A stretch of 19,725 bases of DNA from JBFHDX01 sp041584475 (GTDB lineage Bacteria > Pseudomonadota > Alphaproteobacteria > UBA8366 > JADFVY01), in NCBI GenBank assembly GCA_041584475.1, contig JBFHDX010000071.1, positions 1-19,725 on the forward strand. The letters run 5' to 3'. The translations under genes were made by a program, and so were the position numbers. The notes below the pieces were generated by a model. That model worked only from the letters and a program-made list of their open reading frames with translations, had not been told where the DNA came from and searched no databases. Positions 1 to 6,734 of the stretch are shown one piece after another. Every line of letters starts with the position of its first letter. The stretch's first letter is position 1.

Positions 1-580
1 CAAGACGGCCGGCGCTGCCGGCAACAAGCGGCGGCGCGGGCCGAAGAAGGCGACGCCGCGGCAGCTCGAGAACGTCGCGCTCTGGTATCTGCAGCGGTTC
101 GCGGCCTCGACCGAGAGTCTGCGGCGGGTGCTCGTGCGACGGGTCGAGAAATCGGTGCGCGCGCACGGCACCGACCGGACCGAGGGCATCGCGGCGATCG
201 AGGACATCATCGCCCGCTTCGTGCGTACGGGCCTGCTCGACGATCGCACGTACGCGGCGGCCCGCGCGTCGAGCCTGCACCGCCGCGGCGTCTCCGCGCA
301 CGGCATCCGCGCGCGCCTCAGGGCCAAGGGAGTCGGCCACGACGACATCGAGGGGGCGCTCGCCGGGCTGCGGGACGAGGCGGCCGAACCGGATTTCGCC
401 GCCGCGGTTGCGTACGCCCGACGGCGGCGCATCGGTCCGTACCGTACGCGGGGGAACCGCGTCGCGTTGCGCGAACGCGACCTTGCAGCGCTCGCCCGAC
501 AGGGCTTCCACTACGATACCGCGCGACGCGTGGTCGACGCGTCCGATACCGACGCGCTGGAGGCGGACGCCGGCGCGTGA
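1..580 (+). CDS. recX: Regulatory protein RecX (5' end outside window)
   Basis: RecX modulates RecA filament assembly in the cytoplasm. The reading frame is open from base 2 of the window, so the start lies upstream; about 192 residues are visible before the TGA at 578-580. The GTG at 128 is an internal codon, because the residues before it already carry the conserved RecX N-terminal helix (ALWYLQRFAAS..SLRRVL). Further family features follow: a basic segment, the LLDDRTYAAARASSL segment, RRGVSAHGIRARLRAKGV, and a C-terminal three-helix repeat with many Arg. These short tandem helical repeats are typical of RecX. The next gene starts 83 nt downstream on the same strand with its own strong ribosome binding site. 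Family assignment rests on recognising these helix motifs; the missing N-terminus is the only uncertainty. Confidence 0.87.
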   Translation, partial: KTAGAAGNKRRRGPKKATPRQLENVALWYLQRFAASTESLRRVLVRRVEKSVRAHGTDRTEGIAAIEDIIARFVRTGLLDDRTYAAARASSLHRRGVSAHGIRARLRAKGVGHDDIEGALAGLRDEAAEPDFAAAVAYARRRRIGPYRTRGNRVALRERDLAALARQGFHYDTARRVVDASDTDALEADAGA

Positions 581-648
581 GCGAGATCGCCGCAAGAAAC
601 GGAATGCGGGTGCCGCATCGCCGCGCCTAGGGTTCGAGAGGCAACCGC

Positions 649-655
649 AAGGAGG
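649..655 (+). promoter_or_regulatory. Strong ribosome binding site deciding a GTG start
   Basis: The sequence AAGGAGG matches the anti-Shine-Dalgarno consensus and sits eight bases before the GTG at 664. It supports GTG as the true start of the EamA permease rather than the ATG ten codons later in the same frame. Confidence 0.7.
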
Positions 656-663
656 GTCGCGAC

Positions 664-1638
664 GTGACACGGGACGGCATCAGCACGACGATGGCGGCGG
701 GCGACTGGGCGCGGCTGATCGTGCTGTCGCTGTTGTGGGGCGGTTCGTTCTTTTTCGTCGGGGTCGCCGTCGACGACCTGCCGCCGTTCACCATCGTCAC
801 GCTGCGCGTCGGGCTCGCGGCGCTCGCCCTGCATGTCTACCTGCTGCTGCGCGGCCAACGCATTCCCGCCGACCCGCACCTGTGGGCCGCGTTCGCGGGC
901 ATGGGATTCCTCAACAACCTGGTGCCGTTCAGCCTGATCGTCTGGGGTCAGACCCAGATCGCCAGCGGGCTGGCGTCGATCCTGAACGCGACGACGCCCC
1001 TGTTCGTCGTGCTCGTCGCCCATGCATTGACCGACGATGAGCGCCTGTCGCCGGGGCGCGGCGCCGGCGTCGTAATCGGCTTCGCCGGCGTCGTGCTGAT
1101 GATCGGCCCGGAGGTGCTGGCCGGCATCGGCGTCAACGTCCTCGCCCAACTTGCCTGCCTCGCGGCGGCGCTCTCATATGCCTTCGCCGGGGTGTTCGGA
1201 CGACGTTTCAAGCGCATGGGCGTCCGTCCCGTGCAGACGGCGGCGGGCCAGGTGACGGCGTCGACCGTCATGCTCGTGCCGCTTGCGCTGGCCGTCGACC
1301 GGCCGTGGGCGCTGGCGCTGCCCGGGGCAGAGATCTGGCTGGCGGTGGCGGCGCTGGCACTGGCCTCGACGGCGCTCGCCTACATCCTCTACTTCCGCAT
1401 CCTCGGCACCGCCGGAGCGACCAATATCCTGCTGGTGACATTCCTCGTTCCGGTCAGCGCGATCCTGCTGGGCACGCTGATCCTCGGCGAGCGGCTCGAG
1501 CCCAAGCATTTCGTCGGCATGGCGCTGATCGGCCTCGGTCTCGCGGCGATCGACGGAAGACCCTTGCGCGCGCTAAGAAACACCGTTACCGGCAAGGCTG
1601 GCGCGCGCGGCGCCGACGGGCCCTCATCGCCCCGTTGA
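664..1638 (+). CDS. DMT-superfamily EamA-type permease
   Basis: Inner-membrane protein of the drug/metabolite transporter superfamily; substrate unknown. It has 324 residues and about ten hydrophobic segments in two EamA halves (roughly residues 14-140 and 160-290), the usual length and duplicated layout. Family signatures include LLWGGSFFFVGVAV in the first helix, the RVGLAALAL helix, an NNLVPFSLIVWGQTQI segment, a TTPLFVVLVAHAL helix, and the LGTLILGERLEPKHFVGMALIGLGL ending. The GTG start is chosen because a near-perfect AAGGAGG lies at 649-655, eight bases upstream. The C-terminal tail after about residue 300 is polar, Arg-rich and likely cytoplasmic. It ends 33 bp before the convergent methyltransferase gene. 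Nothing nearby reveals the substrate. Confidence 0.85.
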   Translation: MTRDGISTTMAAGDWARLIVLSLLWGGSFFFVGVAVDDLPPFTIVTLRVGLAALALHVYLLLRGQRIPADPHLWAAFAGMGFLNNLVPFSLIVWGQTQIASGLASILNATTPLFVVLVAHALTDDERLSPGRGAGVVIGFAGVVLMIGPEVLAGIGVNVLAQLACLAAALSYAFAGVFGRRFKRMGVRPVQTAAGQVTASTVMLVPLALAVDRPWALALPGAEIWLAVAALALASTALAYILYFRILGTAGATNILLVTFLVPVSAILLGTLILGERLEPKHFVGMALIGLGLAAIDGRPLRALRNTVTGKAGARGADGPSSPR

Positions 1639-1671
1639 CGTGGCGGCCATCGAGTCCGGCGGGACCCGCGG

Positions 1672-2439
1672 TCAGCCGGCGTGCGGATTCGGGCCGTCGC
1701 GTCTTACGATGCTCTGCGCCGCCGGCATGCCGCCGGGAAGCACGACGAAGCGGCGGCGTTGCTCGACCGCCTTGCCCGGCGTCGCCGCGTAGACCTGTTT
1801 CGTCGCCTCGATCAGGAGGACCCCCGCGAACGTCTGAAACATGCGCTCGCCGATGCGCTCGACCGCCGGAGCGGACTTGAGCACCAGCCGGCGCCGCAGC
1901 GGCGGCACGTACAGGGCGCGCACGGTATCGCCGGGCGTGAACAGGCAGTCGCGCAGCAGCCGCTTGATCTGGCCGTGGCTGTAGGGATGACCGCAGCCGA
2001 ACGGCGTCCGCTCGCTGCGTGCCCAGATCCCGGTCCGGTTCGGCACCACCGCGAGAAGCCGGCCGTTGCCCTTGAGGACGCGCCACGCCTCGCGCATCAT
2101 CGCACGCAGCTGTTCGCTCGATTCGACGGCGTGGGCCATGAGGAGCCGGTCGATCGAGAGATCCGGCAGCGGCAGTTCGGTCTCGTAGGCCAGTGCGATC
2201 TGGCCCGGTTCGTTCGCAGGCCAGGGAATGACCCCCTGCGAAGCGGGGGCGATCGCCATCACCCGCTCTGCCTCGTTGCGGAACTGCCGCAGGTAGGGTG
2301 TCGCGTAGCCGAGCCCGAGCACCGTCATGCCGCGCACGTCGGGCCACACGGCGCGTATTCGCCTGCGCAGGACCCGGATCGCGACATGGCCGAGCGGCGA
2401 GCGGTAGAACTCGTCGAGATCGATGACGTCGGTCCACAT
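1672..2439 (-). CDS. Class I SAM-dependent methyltransferase
   Basis: Predicted cytoplasmic class I methyltransferase of 255 residues; substrate unknown. The ATG at 2439 gives the N-terminus MWTDVIDLDEFYRSPLG and is preferred over longer upstream readings, which are low-complexity Arg/Pro sequence. The SAM-binding motif I is VLGLGYATPYL (about residues 40-50). An acidic/hydrophobic stretch ELPLPDLSIDRLLMAHAVE (88-105) and the WRVLKGNGRLLAVVPNRTG segment (119-137) match the methyltransferase type 11 core. The C-terminal third is basic and carries no motif I recognise. It diverges from gloB across 131 bp, a pairing I recall as common in Alphaproteobacteria (not checked here). There is no Shine-Dalgarno before the ATG, and a TAGACT hexamer sits ten bases upstream, so the message may be leaderless. 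Confidence 0.8.
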   Translation of the reverse strand: MWTDVIDLDEFYRSPLGHVAIRVLRRRIRAVWPDVRGMTVLGLGYATPYLRQFRNEAERVMAIAPASQGVIPWPANEPGQIALAYETELPLPDLSIDRLLMAHAVESSEQLRAMMREAWRVLKGNGRLLAVVPNRTGIWARSERTPFGCGHPYSHGQIKRLLRDCLFTPGDTVRALYVPPLRRRLVLKSAPAVERIGERMFQTFAGVLLIEATKQVYAATPGKAVEQRRRFVVLPGGMPAAQSIVRRDGPNPHAG

Positions 2440-2570
2440 GGCGCCGCAGTCTAGCAGAAAATCGCCGCGACCAGAACGCACGCCGCCCGGGCTTGTCCCG
2501 GCGCGCCGGCGGGGTGTAGTCTCGCGCCCGCCGGGGCATCGTCCCCGCGCCGCCCGAGAGCGAGGAGACG

Positions 2571-3341
2571 ATGGCCGTCCTGGATATCCACCAGATCCCG
2601 GTACTGCACGACAATTACGTCTATCTGGCGCACGAGGCGGAAACCGGCGCCACGGCGGTGATCGACCCGGCGGTCGCGGCACCGGTGCTCGAGTCCGCCG
2701 ACGCCAAGGGATGGCGGATCACCCATATCCTCAACACGCACCACCACGGCAACCATGTCGGGGGAAATCTTGAGATCAAGGAAAGAACCGGCTGCACGAT
2801 CGTCGGCGCACGGTCCGACGCCGGCCGCATCCCGGGCATCGACGTCCAGCTCAGCGAGGGCGACAACTATGCGCTCGGCAACGCGACAGCGAAGGTGATC
2901 GACGTCGCCGGCCATACCAGCGGCCATATCGCCTACTGGTTCGAGGAGTCCGACGCCCTCTTCTGCGGCGATACGGTGTTCGCGCTGGGCTGCGGCCGGC
3001 TGTTCGAGGGCACGCCCGAGCAGATGTGGCGGTCGCTCGACAAGATCCGGGCCCTGCCGCCCTCGACGCGGATCTACTGCGCACACGAATACACCCAGGC
3101 CAACGCCCGGTTCGCGCTGACCGTCGACCCCACGAACAAGGCGCTGCGGGCCCGTTCGGCGGAGATCGACCGGCTGCGCGCGGCCGGCAGTCCCACGGTC
3201 CCGTCGCGCCTGGCCGACGAGCTTGCAACCAACCCGTTCCTGCGCGCGGACGACGAGGACGTCGCCGCCGCAGTGGGGCTTACGCCCGCCAATCCGGTGG
3301 CGGTCTTCGCCGAGGTGCGCAGCCGCAAGGACCGCTTCTGA
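2571..3341 (+). CDS. gloB: Hydroxyacylglutathione hydrolase (glyoxalase II), variant metal motif
   Basis: Glyoxalase II hydrolyses S-D-lactoylglutathione to D-lactate and glutathione, completing methylglyoxal detoxification in the cytoplasm. It has 256 residues, the normal length for the bacterial enzyme. The metallo-beta-lactamase fold is shown by ILNTHHHGNHVGGN (residues 53-66), VAGHTSGHIAYW, FCGDTVFALGCGRLFEGT and YCAHEYTQANARFAL, and it ends with the family's R..KDRF tail. In the usual THxHxDH motif the Asp is a zinc/iron ligand; here residue 61 is Asn (AAC at 2751-2753), one transition away from GAC. The other metal ligands appear intact. The start is supported by GAGGAG at 2562-2567. 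A glutathione S-transferase gene follows after 48 nt, suggesting one glutathione-related transcript. Activity with the Asn is uncertain. Confidence 0.93.
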   Translation: MAVLDIHQIPVLHDNYVYLAHEAETGATAVIDPAVAAPVLESADAKGWRITHILNTHHHGNHVGGNLEIKERTGCTIVGARSDAGRIPGIDVQLSEGDNYALGNATAKVIDVAGHTSGHIAYWFEESDALFCGDTVFALGCGRLFEGTPEQMWRSLDKIRALPPSTRIYCAHEYTQANARFALTVDPTNKALRARSAEIDRLRAAGSPTVPSRLADELATNPFLRADDEDVAAAVGLTPANPVAVFAEVRSRKDRF

Positions 3342-3389
3342 GCCGACGCAACGCCGGGCACCAACGCCAAGGACAGGAACAGCCGCGCC

Positions 3390-4004
3390 ATGAGACTCCG
3401 CCATTCGCCGACCTCGCCCTACGTCCGACTCGTCATGGTCACCCTGCACGAAACAGGGCTCGTCGACCGAGTTTCACTGATCCCGACGAACGTCTGGGAT
3501 CCGGCCACAGACATCGCCGCCGACAATCCGCTGGGCAAGGTGCCGGCGCTGATCCTCGACGACGGTACGGTCTACGTCGAGTCGGGGATGATCTGCGAGT
3601 TTCTCGACTCGCTGCACGACGGCGTCAACCTGTTCCCCGCCCATGGTCCAGACCGCTGGTCCGCATTGCGCCGACAGGCACTCGCCCGCGGCGTGATCGA
3701 CGCCTCGGTCGACCGAATCATCGAGCTCGGCCGACGGCCCAAGGAACTGCAATGGCCGGCATGGCTGGAGCGGCGCCAGCGGTCGACGGCGCGTACCCTC
3801 GACCTGCTCGAGGGCGAAGTCGCGCAGCCGCCGACCGACATTTCGATCGGCGATGCGGCGCTCGGCTGCGCGCTGGGCTATCTCGATTTCCGGTTCCCCG
3901 GCGACAACTGGCGTGAGGGCAGGCCGAATCTGACCCGCTGGTACGACGACGGCGTCGCCCGGCGCCCGTCGATGACGGCGACGGTTCCCAGGGACCCCAC
4001 CTGA
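3390..4004 (+). CDS. Glutathione S-transferase family protein
   Basis: Predicted cytoplasmic GST of 204 residues, normal for the family. The thioredoxin-like N-terminal half has SPTSPYVRLV (residues 6-15), where a Ser or Cys normally activates glutathione. NPLGKVPALILDDG follows with the cis-Pro at about residue 52, and VYVES.MICEFLD (62-72) holds the Glu-Ser that binds the gamma-glutamyl group. The C-terminal all-helical half includes the SIGDAALGCALGYLDFRFP segment, whose Asp caps the conserved helix. It lies 48 nt after gloB and 26 nt before an AbrB-family gene, so it is probably co-transcribed. The physiological substrate cannot be read from the sequence. Confidence 0.87.
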   Translation: MRLRHSPTSPYVRLVMVTLHETGLVDRVSLIPTNVWDPATDIAADNPLGKVPALILDDGTVYVESGMICEFLDSLHDGVNLFPAHGPDRWSALRRQALARGVIDASVDRIIELGRRPKELQWPAWLERRQRSTARTLDLLEGEVAQPPTDISIGDAALGCALGYLDFRFPGDNWREGRPNLTRWYDDGVARRPSMTATVPRDPT

Positions 4005-4030
4005 GCCAAGAGCGCGGGCGCGAACCCTAT

Positions 4031-5125
4031 ATGCGCCCATCGCGGACACGAACCCTGCCGGCACGCCTCGCGCGCCTTGCGCCGTCGCTGACGACGCTCC
4101 GTACGCTGGCGGCGGGTGCCGCAGGCGGCCTTCTCTTCTCGCTCGTCGGACTGCCGATCCCCTGGCTCGGCGGCGCCATCGCGGCGACCGCCCTGCTTGC
4201 GATCGCCGGCGTCGACGTCGGCGTGCCACAGCTCATGCGGCCGCTCATCTTCGTCTTGCTGGGCATTTCGATCGGTGCGGCCGTCGGTCCCGAGACGCTG
4301 CCGGCGATGGCGCGCTGGCCGGCCAGCATCGCGATTCTCGTCCTCTACGTGCCGGTCGCGATCCTCGCAAGCTACGCATTCTTTCGGCTGTTCGCGCGCA
4401 CCTCTCCGAGCACCGCGCTGTTCGCATCGACGCCGGGCAGCCTCGCGTTCGTACTGGCCTATGCGTCCGGCACCGGGGCGGACATGCGCAGCGTCGTGGT
4501 CGCGCAGTCGGTGCGCCTGGTCGTGCTCGTCCTGCTGCTGCCGCTCGCGGTCGTGCCGGCGGTGGCGCCGGCGCCGCAAAGTGGCACGATGGCGACGGGG
4601 TTCGAGCAGATCTGGCTGTTCGCAGCCGCGTCGGCGGGCGCGGCGCTCGTTGCGTGGCGTCTGCGCATCGCCGCCGCACCGCTGATCGGTGCCATGCTGG
4701 TGAGCGCGGCACTGCACGCGAGCGACCTCAACGGTGCGCGGCTCCCCCCGGAGCTCGTGAACGTCGGCATGGTCGCGCTGGGTTGCATGATCGGCGCTCG
4801 CTTCCATGGCGCCCGTCGCGACGAGCTGGCGCGCGTGTCGCTCTTGGGGATCGGCGCGGCGGCCCTCGCGCTCGCCCTTTCGGCCGGCTTCGCATTTGTC
4901 GTGAACCGCCTGCTCGGGCTCGGTTTCGGCCAGGCGATGCTTGCCTTCGCCCCGGGCGGGGTCGAGGCGATGACGCTGATCGCGATCAACCTTGACCTCG
5001 ATCCCGCCTATGTCGGCGTGCACCACGTCGCCCGCATCGTGATGATGCCAATCCTGATCCCGCTCTTTGCGCGCTGGCTGCTGCGCGGCGGTGCGGGGGA
5101 CCGGTCGGCGGGCGACCGCAGCTGA
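4031..5125 (+). CDS. AbrB-family integral membrane protein
   Basis: Polytopic inner-membrane protein of 364 residues in the AbrB/'ammonia monooxygenase' family (Pfam AbrB, TIGR03082 duplication). Despite the name it has no DNA-binding domain; function is not established. About ten hydrophobic helices are visible. The internal duplication shows as FASTPGSLAFVLAYASGTGADM..VVVAQSVRLVVL in the first half and FAPGGVEAMTLIAINLDLDPAYVGVHHVARIVMM in the second. Both halves carry the Pro-Gly turn, the acidic residue and the Arg-containing helix start. The ATG at 4031 lies 26 nt after the GST stop, suggesting operon membership. The C-terminus ends in a short GDRSAGDRS direct repeat. A transport role is plausible but unproven. 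Confidence 0.82.
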   Translation: MRPSRTRTLPARLARLAPSLTTLRTLAAGAAGGLLFSLVGLPIPWLGGAIAATALLAIAGVDVGVPQLMRPLIFVLLGISIGAAVGPETLPAMARWPASIAILVLYVPVAILASYAFFRLFARTSPSTALFASTPGSLAFVLAYASGTGADMRSVVVAQSVRLVVLVLLLPLAVVPAVAPAPQSGTMATGFEQIWLFAAASAGAALVAWRLRIAAAPLIGAMLVSAALHASDLNGARLPPELVNVGMVALGCMIGARFHGARRDELARVSLLGIGAAALALALSAGFAFVVNRLLGLGFGQAMLAFAPGGVEAMTLIAINLDLDPAYVGVHHVARIVMMPILIPLFARWLLRGGAGDRSAGDRS

Positions 5126-5275
5126 AACCGGGCGGCGGCGATCCTTGTCGACGTCGCCGTGTCGGGCGCACGATTTGAGCAAAATTGCAGATGAATTCAG
5201 GCGCCCCGATGCAGCGATGGCACGCCTTTTGCGACGCATGACGAGCCGGATATGCAACAAGAGGACGCTGGAGAA

Positions 5276-5851
5276 ATGCGCCGTCACGTTATCGTTCTAA
5301 TCGCCTTCGCCGTGCTGCTCGTTGGCGGCAGGGCGTTCGCCGCGCCGGACGAGGATGACATCCTTCGAATCCTGCCGGAGATCGAGGCGATCATCGTCAA
5401 GGAGGACCTCATCGACGCGCTGCGCCGGGCGAACGCCGACCATGCCGATCTGACGCGGAACGACATCGACAAGATGGTCGAGACCTGGCGCTGGGAGGCC
5501 CGGACCACGGATCGGCGACTGATGCCGAGTGTGACCGAGAGCCCGCTGGCCGGACGCATGCGCCGCGTGATGGCGGACGGCGGCGATATGATCGACGAGA
5601 TCGGCATCATCGATGCGACCGGGCTCAGCATCGCGCAGACGAATACGGTGTCGGAGATCTGGCACGGCACCGACGTGCGTTTCGCAAAGAGCTTCCGTGC
5701 CGGCGTCGCAGGCCGATTCATCGACGATATCGAGATCGACGGACCGACGCAGTCGATCGGCGCGCAGGCCAATTTCACGGTCGCCGATCCGAACACCGGT
5801 GAGGCGATCGGAGCGATCACCATCCACTTCAACCTCGACGGCCTGAACTAG
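5276..5851 (+). CDS. Exported single-domain PDC/Cache-like sensor protein
   Basis: Predicted 191-residue exported protein. The ATG at 5276 gives a clean signal peptide (MRRH, hydrophobic core VIVLIAFAVLLVG, cleavage near AFA/AP at about residue 22). An ATG at 5252 would add eight residues and place charge ahead of it, so I prefer 5276, though the ribosome site is weak for both. The mature part has an N-terminal helix and a segment reading IGIIDATGLSIAQTNTVSEIW, then a C-terminal strand pair ending VADPNTGEAIGAITIHFNLDGL. This layout (residue noting 'D..G', W-rich turn, final 'D..tGe.iGai') resembles periplasmic PDC/Cache ligand-binding domains found alone in many Proteobacteria. No transmembrane anchor, kinase or cyclase domain is attached. 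The ligand is unknown. Confidence 0.6.
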   Translation: MRRHVIVLIAFAVLLVGGRAFAAPDEDDILRILPEIEAIIVKEDLIDALRRANADHADLTRNDIDKMVETWRWEARTTDRRLMPSVTESPLAGRMRRVMADGGDMIDEIGIIDATGLSIAQTNTVSEIWHGTDVRFAKSFRAGVAGRFIDDIEIDGPTQSIGAQANFTVADPNTGEAIGAITIHFNLDGLN

Positions 5852-5894
5852 GCGGTCCGCGCAGGCCGCAACCGGACCCCCGATGAGCGCGCCG

Positions 5895-5913
5895 CGGTGC
5901 CGGCATGGCACCG
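5895..5913. other. GC hairpin between convergent genes
   Basis: CGGTGCC and GGCACCG form a seven-base-pair stem around a five-base loop in the 155-bp space between the convergent PDC-like and NUDIX genes. There is no T-run on either side. It could act as a bidirectional transcription stop or mRNA-end structure, but this is only a structural observation. Confidence 0.3.
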
Positions 5914-6006
5914 GCGCAGCCATGTTCCCGGGAGCGGGGCCGAAAAGACGGGGATCGAGGGCGGCCAGCGACTGGCGACCGGACCGGCACCAGCGGCGGT
6001 ACCCGT

Positions 6007-6432
6007 TCAGCGCCGGCGGCGCGCCATGCCGATGATGCGTCTGGTCTCGTCCCACAGATCGAGGCCATCGAGAGCCGTCCGCGAGAACCAGCGGGCCTCC
6101 GCCGCGTCGCCACCCGGGCGCGGCTCGCCCGAGCGCCAATAGGCCACGAAGTCGATCAGCGTATAGTGGAACTGCACGCGACCGCCGTCATCCGGCGTGA
6201 TCGAATCGACCACGTCGAGCAGCGGGCCGATCTCTGCCTCGACCCCGGTCTCCTGCACGAGCTCGCGCAAGGCCGCCTCGCGGACCGTTTCGCCGAGCTT
6301 TTGCCGCCCGCCCGGAAGGCTCCACGCGCCGGCGCGCGGCGGCTTGCCGCGGCGGATCATCAGCACGTCGTCGCCGCGCAGACAGACCACGCCGATCCCG
6401 ATCAGCGGCGCCGGCGGATAATCGCGTTGCAC
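6007..6432 (-). CDS. NUDIX hydrolase
   Basis: Predicted cytoplasmic NUDIX pyrophosphohydrolase of 141 residues, within the usual size range. The GTG at 6432 is chosen because GGGGGAG lies just upstream on the minus strand (about seven bases' spacing), and because residues encoded further upstream are not family-like. An N-terminal strand region (IGIGVVCLRGDDVLMIRR) leads to W.LPGG, followed by the Nudix box G42-x5-E48-x7-R56-E57-L-V-Q60-E61-T-G63-V64. The canonical box has Glu at the position of Gln60, so one of the usual metal-binding carboxylates is an amide; the other Glu residues are present. The C-terminal part includes EARWFSRTALDGL, typical of the fold. The substrate (ADP-ribose-like or another nucleoside diphosphate) cannot be assigned. 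Confidence 0.85.
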   Translation of the reverse strand: MQRDYPPAPLIGIGVVCLRGDDVLMIRRGKPPRAGAWSLPGGRQKLGETVREAALRELVQETGVEAEIGPLLDVVDSITPDDGGRVQFHYTLIDFVAYWRSGEPRPGGDAAEARWFSRTALDGLDLWDETRRIIGMARRRR

Positions 6433-6734
6433 CCGAGTACTCCCCCCGACCTCTCTGCCGGCAAACTCTCCGCCGGCAATCTGACACGCGGGCGGCGAAC
6501 CGGCAACGCCGTCGGCCGCACACCGCAACGATGATTGGAATTGGCCGAATTTTTAAAGAAATCGGATGCGAAAAATATAATATCCATAATTAGTTAACGG
6601 ATTTCCGTGGTATCGTTCCAAACAATACAAAAGGGGCATGACGATTTGTCCGGCCAGAGCAAGCCGAGACGATATCGGACGTGCGGGGATTTTTGGCGGA
6701 GACGAGTTGTCTCCAGGGTCGGGGGCCTAACCCA
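6433..6734. promoter_or_regulatory. AT-rich divergent intergenic region with TATAAT box
   Basis: These 302 bases separate the divergent NUDIX and protease genes and contain no coding sequence I can support. From about 6535 to 6645 the DNA is distinctly AT-rich against a GC-rich background. A perfect TATAAT lies at 6576-6581 on the plus strand, with a weak TTAAAG at 6553-6558 seventeen bases upstream; this would give the protease a leader of about 150 nt. Within that leader GGAGAC and GTCTCC (6698-6714) form a six-base-pair hairpin with a five-base loop, just before the start codon. Promoter calls are by eye and carry no experimental support. Confidence 0.5.
6453..6482. repeat. Two-copy 15-bp tandem repeat
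   Basis: CTCTGCCGGCAAACT at 6453-6467 is followed directly by CTCCGCCGGCAATCT at 6468-6482, identical at 13 of 15 positions. A third CCGGCAA lies a little further on (near 6500). It falls upstream of the NUDIX start, in the divergent region. It may be a binding site for a dimeric regulator or simple slippage; nothing in the sequence decides this. Confidence 0.45.

Noticed and set aside
1586..2614. Alternative minus-strand frame over the methyltransferase
   Set aside because: It overlaps the methyltransferase in a different frame, lacks the SAM-binding motif and is Arg-rich.
3878..5287. 469-codon minus-strand open frame opposite the AbrB-family gene
   Set aside because: The product is His/Arg/Asp-rich and domain-free; the plus strand encodes a clear polytopic membrane protein.
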